A DNA stretch of 64,000 nucleotides from Promicromonospora sp. Populi. Its GTDB lineage: Bacteria > Actinomycetota > Actinomycetes > Actinomycetales > Cellulomonadaceae. A program made the translations under genes and the position numbers. Below the pieces are notes generated by a model. That model was not told the DNA's origin. It saw nothing but the letters and a program-made list of their open reading frames with translations, and did not search any database. Below, piece after piece: positions 16,856 through 25,441 of this stretch; the stretch's first letter is position 1, and each line of letters opens with the position of its first letter. The stretch lies in assembly GCF_041081105.1 (NCBI RefSeq), contig NZ_CP163528.1:496001-560000 (forward strand), given 5' to 3'.

Positions 16856-18291
16856 TGAGCGCAGAAACGCAAGCGCCAGAGCAGCGCTCCGACGATGAGA
16901 TCATCGCCAGCATCGGCTCTTACGAGTACGGCTGGCACGACAGCGACGCCGCGGGCATGTCCGCGCAGCGAGGTCTCAGCGAGGCGGTGGTGCGCAACAT
17001 CTCGGCTCTGAAGAACGAGCCCGAGTGGATGCTGAACCAGCGGCTCAAGGCCCTGCGCCTCTTCGGCAAGAAGCCGATGCCGAGCTGGGGCTCCGACCTG
17101 TCGGGCATCCACTTCGACAAGATCAAGTACTTCGTGCGCTCCACGGAGAAGCAGGCCACGTCGTGGGAGGACCTCCCGGACGACATCAAGAACACGTACG
17201 ACCGGCTCGGCATCCCCGAGGCCGAGAAGCAGCGCCTCGTCGCGGGCGTCGCCGCCCAGTACGAGTCCGAGGTCGTCTACCACCAGATCCGTGAGGACCT
17301 GGAGGAGCAGGGCGTCATCTTCGTCGACACCGACACGGGCCTGCGCGACTACCCGGAGCTGTTCCAGGAGTACTTCGGCACGGTCATCCCGTCGGGCGAC
17401 AACAAGTTCGCCGCGCTGAACTCGGCAGTCTGGTCGGGCGGCTCGTTCGTCTACGTGCCGCCGGGTGTGCACGTCGAGATCCCGCTGCAGGCCTACTTCC
17501 GGATCAACACCGAGAACATGGGCCAGTTCGAGCGCACGCTGATCATCGCCGACGAGGGCTCCTACGTGCACTACGTCGAGGGCTGCACGGCGCCGATCTA
17601 CACGTCGGACTCCCTGCACTCCGCGGTCGTCGAGATCATCGTCAAGAAGAACGCCCGCGTTCGCTACACGACGATCCAGAACTGGTCGAACAACGTGTAC
17701 AACCTGGTCACCAAGCGCGCCACGGCCGCTGAAGGCGCCCAGATGGAGTGGGTCGACGGCAACATCGGCTCGAAGGTCACCATGAAGTACCCGGCGATCT
17801 ACCTGCTGGGCGAGCACGCCCGCGGTGAGACGCTGTCCATCGCCTTCGCGGGCGAGGGCCAGCACCAGGACGCCGGCGCCAAGATGGTGCACGCCGCGCC
17901 CAACACGGTCTCGTCGATCGTGAGCAAGTCCGTGGCGCGCGGCGGCGGCCGCACGTCATACCGCGGCCTGGTGCAGGTGCTCGAGGGCGCCAAGCACTCC
18001 GCGTCCAACGTCCTGTGCGACGCGCTGCTGGTGGACCAGATCTCCCGCAGCGACACCTACCCGTACGTCGACGTCCGTGAGGACGACGTCTCCATGGGTC
18101 ACGAGGCCACGGTCTCGCGGGTGAGCGAGGACCAGCTGTTCTACCTCATGTCCCGGGGCATGGAAGAGACCGAGGCCATGGCCATGATCGTGCGCGGGTT
18201 CGTCGAGCCCATCGCGCGCGAGCTGCCCATGGAGTACGCACTCGAGCTCAACCGCCTCATCGAGCTGCAGATGGAAGGGTCCGTCGGCTGA
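16855..18291 (+). CDS. sufB: SufB, Fe-S cluster scaffold subunit
   Basis: This 478-residue cytoplasmic protein is the scaffold of the SufBCD complex, where Fe-S clusters are built. The sequence has the family-typical [13 protein letters not shown] near residue 58, [18 protein letters not shown] near residue 202, [19 protein letters not shown] near 243 and the C-terminal [20 protein letters not shown]. Length equals the usual 470-480. Start is fixed by the ATGA overlap with sufR. There is no sign of an intein, which some actinobacterial sufB genes carry. Confidence 0.97.
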   Translation: MSAETQAPEQRSDDEIIASIGSYEYGWHDSDAAGMSAQRGLSEAVVRNISALKNEPEWMLNQRLKALRLFGKKPMPSWGSDLSGIHFDKIKYFVRSTEKQATSWEDLPDDIKNTYDRLGIPEAEKQRLVAGVAAQYESEVVYHQIREDLEEQGVIFVDTDTGLRDYPELFQEYFGTVIPSGDNKFAALNSAVWSGGSFVYVPPGVHVEIPLQAYFRINTENMGQFERTLIIADEGSYVHYVEGCTAPIYTSDSLHSAVVEIIVKKNARVRYTTIQNWSNNVYNLVTKRATAAEGAQMEWVDGNIGSKVTMKYPAIYLLGEHARGETLSIAFAGEGQHQDAGAKMVHAAPNTVSSIVSKSVARGGGRTSYRGLVQVLEGAKHSASNVLCDALLVDQISRSDTYPYVDVREDDVSMGHEATVSRVSEDQLFYLMSRGMEETEAMAMIVRGFVEPIARELPMEYALELNRLIELQMEGSVG

Positions 18292-18292
18292 C

Positions 18293-19528
18293 ATGACTCT
18301 CACGACCGATCACTCGCGCGCTGTTGCCGACGGCGCCCACACGCACGGCGTCGTCAAGCCCCAGGGCTCACGAGCCGAGCGCCTCACGTCCTTCGACCTG
18401 GCGGACATCCCGATCCCCAACGGCCGCGAGGAGGAGTGGCGCTTCTCCCCGGCCGATCGCCTCCAGCCGCTGTTCCAGGCTGAGCTGGGCACCTCGGGCG
18501 TCACGGTCCAGGTGACCCCCGCCCCCGAGGTGACCGTCGAGACCGTCGGGCGCGACGACGCCCGCCTCGGCACCGCCGGCAAGCCCGGCGACCGCACCGC
18601 CGTCACCGCGTGGAACGCTTTCGAGCAGGCCACCATCGTGACGGTGCCCAAGGAGGCGGTGGCCTCCGAGGTCACCTCCGTGCGCCTGACCGGCGTGTCC
18701 AAGGAGGCGACGGCGGCCCACGTGCTCGTGCGTGCCGAGCGGCACTCCGAGGCCGTCGTGGTCATCGACCACGCGGGCGCCGGCCTGCTCACCGAGACCG
18801 TCGAGATCGTCGTCGAGGACGGCGCGCACCTCACCGTCGTCAGCGTCCAGGACTGGGCCGACGGCGCAGTGCACGCCTCCTCGCACCGGGCCCGCATCGG
18901 GCGCGACGCGAAGCTCAAGCACGTCGTGGTGACGTTCGGCGGCGACGTCGTGCGCATCACGCCGGACGCCGAGTTCACGGCGACCGGCGGCGACGTCGAG
19001 ATGGTGGGCCTGTACTTCGCGGACACCGACCAGCACCAGGAGCACCGCCTCTTCGTGGACCACGCGGTGCCGGACTGCAAGTCCCGCGTGACCTACAAGG
19101 GCGCGCTCCAGGGCTCCGGCGCGCACACGGTGTGGGTGGGTGACGTCCTGATCCGGGCGAACGCCGAGAACACCGACACCTACGAGCTCAACCGCAACCT
19201 GGTCCTGACGGACGGCGCGCGTGCGGACTCGGTGCCGAACCTCGAGATCGAGACCGGCGAGATCGCCGGCGCCGGCCACGCCAGCGCCACCGGCCGGTTC
19301 GACGACGAGCAGCTCTTCTACCTCAAGTCCCGGGGCATCAGCGAGATGGAGGCCCGCCGTCTGGTCGTGCGCGGCTTCTTCGCCGAGCTCATCCACCAGA
19401 TCGGCGTCCCGTCCGTCGAGGAGCGCCTGCTCGCCTCGATCGAGGCCGAGCTGGAGAAGTCGATGAGCGTCATCACCGGGGCGCCGCCGGTAGTGCCCGC
19501 CGAGGCCGAGGTGGCTCCGAGCGCATGA
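18293..19528 (+). CDS. sufD: SufD, Fe-S cluster assembly subunit
   Basis: This 411-residue partner of SufB completes the SufBC2D scaffold and is thought to help iron entry. It begins PQGSRAERLTSFDLADIPIPNGREEEWRFSP in two parts (R-x-E-x-W-R-F-S motif near residue 48), has the beta-helix core (YKGALQGSGAHTVWVGDVLI) and ends with SRGISEMEARRLVVRGFFAELI, parallel to the SufB terminus. ATG is one base after the sufB stop, so coupling is tight. Length is typical. Confidence 0.95.
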   Translation: MTLTTDHSRAVADGAHTHGVVKPQGSRAERLTSFDLADIPIPNGREEEWRFSPADRLQPLFQAELGTSGVTVQVTPAPEVTVETVGRDDARLGTAGKPGDRTAVTAWNAFEQATIVTVPKEAVASEVTSVRLTGVSKEATAAHVLVRAERHSEAVVVIDHAGAGLLTETVEIVVEDGAHLTVVSVQDWADGAVHASSHRARIGRDAKLKHVVVTFGGDVVRITPDAEFTATGGDVEMVGLYFADTDQHQEHRLFVDHAVPDCKSRVTYKGALQGSGAHTVWVGDVLIRANAENTDTYELNRNLVLTDGARADSVPNLEIETGEIAGAGHASATGRFDDEQLFYLKSRGISEMEARRLVVRGFFAELIHQIGVPSVEERLLASIEAELEKSMSVITGAPPVVPAEAEVAPSA

Positions 19529-19869
19529 CCGCACAGCTGGCCTGTATGACCGACGACCTGGGACCGGAGGAGGCGATGCTCGTGGAGCTCGACGGCGCCG
19601 ACGGCGCCCCGGTCCCGGTCGCCGTCGCACGCGATGCGGACGGCAACTTCCACGCCATCTCCGACATCTGCTCGCACGGCGCAGTCTCGCTGTCCGACGG
19701 CGAGGTGGAGGGCTGTCTTGTCGAGTGCTGGCTGCACGGCTCCCAGTTCGACCTGCGGACCGGTCAGCCCGTCCAGCTTCCGGCGGTGCGCCCTGTGCCC
19801 GTCTACCCGGTGACCGTCGACGGCGAGCGGGTGCTCGTCGACATCGACGTCACCGTCCCCGTTTCTTGA
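19525..19869 (+). CDS. Rieske-type [2Fe-2S] ferredoxin of the suf operon
   Basis: This 114-residue soluble protein carries the two Rieske half-motifs, CSHGAVSLSDG and CWLHGSQFDL (C-x-H and C-x-x-H), which bind a [2Fe-2S] cluster through two Cys and two His. It resembles the ferredoxin subunits of ring-hydroxylating dioxygenases and is commonly found between sufD and sufC in actinobacteria. It probably delivers electrons during cluster assembly or repair; that role is inferred from location. ATG 19525 overlaps the sufD stop; an internal ATG at 19546 is an alternative. Confidence 0.9.
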   Translation: MTAQLACMTDDLGPEEAMLVELDGADGAPVPVAVARDADGNFHAISDICSHGAVSLSDGEVEGCLVECWLHGSQFDLRTGQPVQLPAVRPVPVYPVTVDGERVLVDIDVTVPVS

Positions 19870-19907
19870 TTCATTGACTTTCGCAAGCTAACCCTGGAGC
19901 AACCGAT

Positions 19908-20678
19908 ATGCCCACCCTCGAGATCCGCGACCTGCACGTCAGCGTCGAGACCAAGGAAGGCCCCAAGCCGATCCTGCGCGGCGTCGACCTGACGATCGCC
20001 AGCGGCGAGACCCACGCGATCATGGGCCCCAACGGCTCGGGCAAGTCCACCCTCGCGTCGGCCCTGGCCGGCCACCCCAAGTACACCGTCACGTCGGGCA
20101 CCGCCACGCTCGACGGCGAGGACCTCCTGGCGATGAAGGTCGACGAGCGCGCTCGCGCCGGCCTGTTCCTCGCCATGCAGTACCCGGTCGAGGTCGCCGG
20201 CGTTTCGGTCGCGAACTTCCTCCGCACCGCCAAGACCGCCATCTCCGGCGAGGCCCCGAAGCTCCGCACCTGGGGCAAGGAGGTCAAGGACGCGATGGAG
20301 AACCTCCGCATGGACCCGGCCTTCGCCGAGCGTTCCGTGAACGAGGGCTTCTCCGGTGGTGAGAAGAAGCGCCACGAGATCCTGCAGATGGAGCTCTTCA
20401 AGCCCCGCTTCGCCATCCTCGACGAGACCGACTCCGGCCTCGACGTCGACGCGCTGCGCATCGTGTCGGAGGGCGTGAACCGGGCCAAGGAGACCAGCGA
20501 CATCGGGATCCTGCTCATCACGCACTACACGCGCATCCTGCGCTACATCAAGCCCGACTTCGTGCACGTCTTCGTCGACGGCCGGATCGCGGAGGAGGGC
20601 GGCTCCGAGCTGGCCGACCGCCTCGAGGAAGAAGGCTACGACCGGTACCTCACCGCGAACAAGCCGGTCTCGGCCTGA
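19908..20678 (+). CDS. sufC: SufC, ATPase of the SufBCD complex
   Basis: This 256-residue ABC-class ATPase drives conformational change of SufBD. Walker A MGPNGSGKSTLASAL begins near residue 39, the signature NEGFSGGEKKRHEILQ near residue 147, Walker B RFAILDETDSGLDVDAL near 165, and the switch His is in LLITHYTRIL. All are SufC-type. It follows the Rieske gene after 38 bases, with CTGGAGC as ribosome binding site. Confidence 0.97.
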   Translation: MPTLEIRDLHVSVETKEGPKPILRGVDLTIASGETHAIMGPNGSGKSTLASALAGHPKYTVTSGTATLDGEDLLAMKVDERARAGLFLAMQYPVEVAGVSVANFLRTAKTAISGEAPKLRTWGKEVKDAMENLRMDPAFAERSVNEGFSGGEKKRHEILQMELFKPRFAILDETDSGLDVDALRIVSEGVNRAKETSDIGILLITHYTRILRYIKPDFVHVFVDGRIAEEGGSELADRLEEEGYDRYLTANKPVSA

Positions 20679-22046
<1,368 letters not shown>

Positions 22047-22084
22047 TAACTTCGGCAGGGCTGAGTTCGGAAAGAGGCAGCGGC

Positions 22085-22564
22085 GTGAGCACGCTCGAGC
22101 AGATGTACCAGCAGGTGATCCTGGACCACGCGAAGCGTCCCGTGGGCCGTGGGCTCGTCGACCTCGCGTCGACCGACCACGGGCACCTCGCAGGGGAGTC
22201 GCACCAGGTGAACCCGACCTGCGGCGACGAGGTGACCCTCCGGGTCGACGTCACGCCCGACGGCGAAGTGGCGGGCGTCTCGTGGGAGGGGCAGGGCTGC
22301 TCCATCTCCCAGGCGTCGGTCTCCGTCATGACCTCGCTGGTCGAGGGCGCGCCGCTGACCGAGGTCGCGCGGCTGGACCGCCTGTTCCACGACCTGATGT
22401 CGTCCCGCGGCAAGGGCCTGGACGACGACGCGGAGGACGCCCTCGGCGACGCGACCGCCTTCACCGGTGTGTCGCAGTACCCCGCGAGAATCAAGTGCGC
22501 GCTGCTCGGCTGGGCGGCGCTCAAGGACTCGCTGGCGCGCAGCGGCGCGCTGGCAACGAGCTGA
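22085..22564 (+). CDS. sufU: SufU, sulfur-accepting Fe-S assembly protein
   Basis: This 159-residue zinc-dependent protein accepts persulfide sulfur from SufS. The three conserved Cys are in NPTCGDEV, QGCSISQAS and IKCALLGW, and the insertion between the second and third Cys that separates SufU from IscU is present. GTG start at 22085 is supported by its position 38 bases after sufS; upstream frame is a shadow of sufS. Confidence 0.94.
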   Translation: MSTLEQMYQQVILDHAKRPVGRGLVDLASTDHGHLAGESHQVNPTCGDEVTLRVDVTPDGEVAGVSWEGQGCSISQASVSVMTSLVEGAPLTEVARLDRLFHDLMSSRGKGLDDDAEDALGDATAFTGVSQYPARIKCALLGWAALKDSLARSGALATS

Positions 22565-22574
22565 GGAGAGACCC

Positions 22575-22952
22575 ATGACCGAGGCGAGTACCGACGTCGA
22601 GCAGGAAGTCGCGGCCGCTCCCGCTGAGGGAGCGAGCTCTTCGCCCACCACCGTGGTGGACGTCGAAGAGGGGATGCGCGACGTGATCGACCCCGAGCTG
22701 GGCATCAACGTCGTGGACCTGGGCCTGATCTACGGCATCCAGGTGGACCAGAACAACCACGCGACCATTGATATGACGCTCACGTCGGCGGCCTGCCCGC
22801 TGACGGACGTGATCGAGGACCAGACCGCGCAGGCGCTCGAAGGCCTGGTGGACGGGTTCCGCGTGAACTGGGTCTGGATGCCGCCGTGGGGTCCGGAGAA
22901 GATCACGACCGACGGCAAGGAGCAGCTGCGGATGCTCGGGTTCAACGTCTGA
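22575..22952 (+). CDS. sufT: SufT/DUF59 Fe-S maturation protein
   Basis: This 125-residue MIP18/PaaD-like protein helps hand Fe-S clusters to client proteins. It shows the family core VEEGMRDVIDPELGINVVDLGL, then TLTSAACPLTDVIEDQ with the conserved Cys, and ends WMPPWGPEKITTDGKEQL (fragments of residues 33-120). The first 30 residues are an acidic, Ala-rich tail. GAGGAG lies before the ATG. It closes the operon; a bidirectional hairpin follows. Confidence 0.93.
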   Translation: MTEASTDVEQEVAAAPAEGASSSPTTVVDVEEGMRDVIDPELGINVVDLGLIYGIQVDQNNHATIDMTLTSAACPLTDVIEDQTAQALEGLVDGFRVNWVWMPPWGPEKITTDGKEQLRMLGFNV

Positions 22953-23005
22953 GGATCTAAGAGGTCGGTCGGCGGGATCCTGAACTGGGTAAACGCCGTC
23001 TGACC

Positions 23006-23040
23006 GGGTGGGGTGAGCCGCTGGGCGGATCACCCCACCC
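23006..23040. terminator. Bidirectional terminator between sufT and the DUF4394 gene
   Basis: Arms GGGTGGGGTGA (23006-23016) and TCACCCCACCC (23030-23040) enclose 13 bases. The flanking genes converge, so it can end both transcripts. Confidence 0.75.
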
Positions 23041-23048
23041 AGGCCTGG

Positions 23049-23933
23049 TCAGCCGATGAAGGCGACCCCGACGGGTGGAGTGAGCAGCGGCGCCAGCACC
23101 TTCGCGCGACCGGTGTCCAGGTTGACGTCGACCAGCAGCGACAGGCCGAGAAGCCCGCCGGTCCGCACCGCGGCCACGGCACGGTAGTCCTTCGCGTCGT
23201 AGTCGCCGGCCCGGGCAGCGCCATCGATGTCGAACCCGTTGGTCGCCACGACGTTCAGGCCGAGGCGGCCGACGGGGAACAGCTGTCCGGTGTTCGGTGA
23301 CACGACCGGTGTCGCGCCGGGGACGCTGCCCTGCAACACGAGCGTGTCCGTGCGGGAGTCCAGGCCGTACAGCGCGGTCGAGGTGGCCCCCGCGACGCTG
23401 TTCGTGTAGCCGGACGCGGCGACCTCCGGCCTGCCGCCGCCGGTGGCGTAGGCCAGGGTGCTGTCGACCGCAGCCACCGCGCCTGTGTCGGGGTGGAGCC
23501 GCAGGTTCTGGCCGGTGTCTGTGACGAGCCGGATCCGGTCGACGGTCGGGTTGAAGTCCAGGCCGACGGCCCGCCCGGTGAGCGCTACCGGCGCGCCGAC
23601 CTTCGTGGCCTTCCCCGACTTGGCGTCCACCGTGTACAGCTGACCGGACGCGCCGATGACGTACACCGTGCCGTTGGCCGGCCGCACGTCCATGCCGACC
23701 AGCCGGTCGTGGTGCGCGAGACCGGTGATCCGGACCCGGTGCTCGACGACCACCGGCTGGTTTCCGTTGTGCCGGCTCAGCACGCCGTTCGAGCCGAGTA
23801 CCAACAGGTCACTGCGGTTCTGGTGCGTCGATGCGGATGCCTCCGCCGCGGACGCGTCCGCCGCGGATGCCGCCGGCGCGGCCAGCGCACCGGCGGCCAG
23901 CACGGCGGCGACCACGATTCCGATTCGTCTCAT
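23049..23933 (-). CDS. Secreted DUF4394 protein
   Basis: This 294-residue exported protein has a signal peptide (MRRIGIVVAAVLAAGALAAP, cleavage near ASAAD), a short Ala/Ser linker and a beta-propeller-like DUF4394 domain. Family signatures are VGMDVRPANGTVYVIGASGQLYTVD in overlapping pieces and VGLDFNPTVDRIRLV near residue 140. The function of the family is unknown. ATG 23933 has AAGGA upstream; the open frame extends to 24020 but without a start context. It is divergent from an ECF sigma gene, a possible regulator. Confidence 0.8.
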   Translation of the reverse strand: MRRIGIVVAAVLAAGALAAPAASAADASAAEASASTHQNRSDLLVLGSNGVLSRHNGNQPVVVEHRVRITGLAHHDRLVGMDVRPANGTVYVIGASGQLYTVDAKSGKATKVGAPVALTGRAVGLDFNPTVDRIRLVTDTGQNLRLHPDTGAVAAVDSTLAYATGGGRPEVAASGYTNSVAGATSTALYGLDSRTDTLVLQGSVPGATPVVSPNTGQLFPVGRLGLNVVATNGFDIDGAARAGDYDAKDYRAVAAVRTGGLLGLSLLVDVNLDTGRAKVLAPLLTPPVGVAFIG

Positions 23934-24147
23934 CACGAGTTCCTTCCATTCTTCGGGTGGGACGTCTGGGGTTACGTCCGCGACCCCGCAGGCGTTCATC
24001 GCGCGATGACGAGGGCACACACCGCCGCGTTCACCTTGGTAGACACCGCATCTGAATGCGGGACGCGGATTGTCCGTATACCCTCGCGTGACACTCGCGA
24101 CCGACGGCCGGGCGGACCGGAACCGGGCACCCGTGGTGAGGAGCGTG

Positions 24148-24675
24148 ATGGACCTGCCCGGGAAGCGGGAGGAATCGTTCGACGTGGTGAGCGCCTACGA
24201 CGGTCACGGCAGGGAGCTGTACGCGTTCGCGCTCGCCGCGTTGGGTGACCGGTCCCAGGCAGAGGAGTGTGTCCAGGACACGTTCGTCCGGGCGTGGCGC
24301 GCGCGAGAGACCTATCGGCCGGACCTGGCGTCGGTGCGGACCTGGCTGTTCGCGATCGCGCGGAACCTCGTGACCGACACGCTTCGAGCGCGGCAGCGCC
24401 GGCCGCGAACGGTCGAGGCGATCGCGGGCGAAGATCGCGCCGACCCTGCTGACCATGTCGGGGCTAGCCTGGACCGGCTGCTGGTGGCGGAGGCGCTGAT
24501 CCAGCTGTCTGTGGAGCACCGCCAGGTGATCGTCGAGGTGCAACTCAACGGCAGGTCCTATGAGGACCTGGCGAGGATCACGCGCGTCCCGGTGACCACG
24601 CTGCGGACCAGGATGTACTACGGGCTGCGGTCCCTGCGAACAGCCCTGAAGGAGGTGGGCGAGACCCATGCCTGA
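24148..24675 (+). CDS. ECF-family RNA polymerase sigma factor
   Basis: This 175-residue sigma factor has region 2 at residues 8-75 (LYAFALAALGD, ECVQDTFVRAWR, SVRTWLFAIARNLVTD) and region 4 at 105-165 (LIQLSVEHRQVIVEVQLNGR, YEDLARITRVPVTTLRTRMY). No region 3 or C-terminal extension. ATG 24148 is preceded by GAGGAG; the upstream in-frame GTG at 24070 would add an unlikely leader. The anti-sigma gene overlaps its end by 8 bases. The pair faces the secreted DUF4394 gene, which may be a target. Confidence 0.88.
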   Translation: MDLPGKREESFDVVSAYDGHGRELYAFALAALGDRSQAEECVQDTFVRAWRARETYRPDLASVRTWLFAIARNLVTDTLRARQRRPRTVEAIAGEDRADPADHVGASLDRLLVAEALIQLSVEHRQVIVEVQLNGRSYEDLARITRVPVTTLRTRMYYGLRSLRTALKEVGETHA

Positions 24676-25372
24676 CGAGCAGAGTCCCTCCCATGGACGA
24701 GAGCGCGCCCGCGAGCTGTTAGAGCTCGGTGCCCACCGTGAGCTCGACGACGCCGAACAGGACGAGCTGATCCGGCTCCTGCACGATCATCCAGGCGTCG
24801 AGTACGACGACTTCACCGCGGAACTGGGGTCGCTCAGCTCGCTCGGCCGGCTGGACGACGCGCTGCCGTCACCGGCTCTGCGCGAGCGGATCACCACCGC
24901 GACCGGGTTCGACACCGCCCCCCCGATGCAGCCGCGCCGCTGGTCTCGTCCCCTCCTCGCCGCGGCCGCCGTCGCATTGATCGCTCTCGGAGCGGCCGGC
25001 AACGCCGTGGTCGGCACACTGCTCGAGGACGAACCTCCGAGCGGGCCACCGGGCACGCTCGGGGTGGTCGAGGCGATCGACTTCACCGGCGAGCCGTCCG
25101 GGGTCGAGGTCGATGCCTCCGTCGTCGCGCACACCTGGGGCACCGAGACGCGCATTGACGTCGACGGGTTGCCGGAAGGCGAGACCTTCACTGTCGTGGT
25201 GCTCGGGTCCGACGGTGCCGAGTTCGCATCGGGCACGTTCATCGGGTCGGCCGTTCCGGTCCGGTGCGCGATGAACGCCGCAGTGCTGCGTACCGACGTC
25301 GCCACAGTCGAGATCCGCGATGCGGCCGGGCACATCGTGATGTCGTCGGACCTGTCGCCGGCCGCGGCATGA
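24668..25372 (+). CDS. Anti-sigma factor with one membrane segment
   Basis: This 234-residue protein has a helical N-terminal region rich in Glu/Leu (RARELLELGAHRELDDAEQD) that should hold the sigma factor, a single membrane segment at about residues 95-117 (PLLAAAAVALIALGAAGNAV), and an exported C-terminal domain of beta character resembling the RskA type. It lacks the zinc-binding HxxxCxxC motif. The 8-base overlap with the sigma gene supports the assignment. The signal that releases the sigma factor is unknown. Confidence 0.75.
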   Translation: MPDEQSPSHGRERARELLELGAHRELDDAEQDELIRLLHDHPGVEYDDFTAELGSLSSLGRLDDALPSPALRERITTATGFDTAPPMQPRRWSRPLLAAAAVALIALGAAGNAVVGTLLEDEPPSGPPGTLGVVEAIDFTGEPSGVEVDASVVAHTWGTETRIDVDGLPEGETFTVVVLGSDGAEFASGTFIGSAVPVRCAMNAAVLRTDVATVEIRDAAGHIVMSSDLSPAAA

Positions 25373-25395
25373 CGACGTCTGAGGCTCCGCACGCG

Positions 25396-25434
25396 ACGGT
25401 GCCCCCGGAACCCACTGGGTTCCGGGGGCACCGT
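25396..25434. terminator. Bidirectional terminator, anti-sigma / GH87
   Basis: Arms of 19 bases (25396-25414 and 25416-25434, core GTGCCCCCGGAACC) leave a nearly closed loop. It stands between two convergent genes and ends 8 bases from the GH87 stop. Confidence 0.8.
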
Positions 25435-25441
25435 GCGTTGG

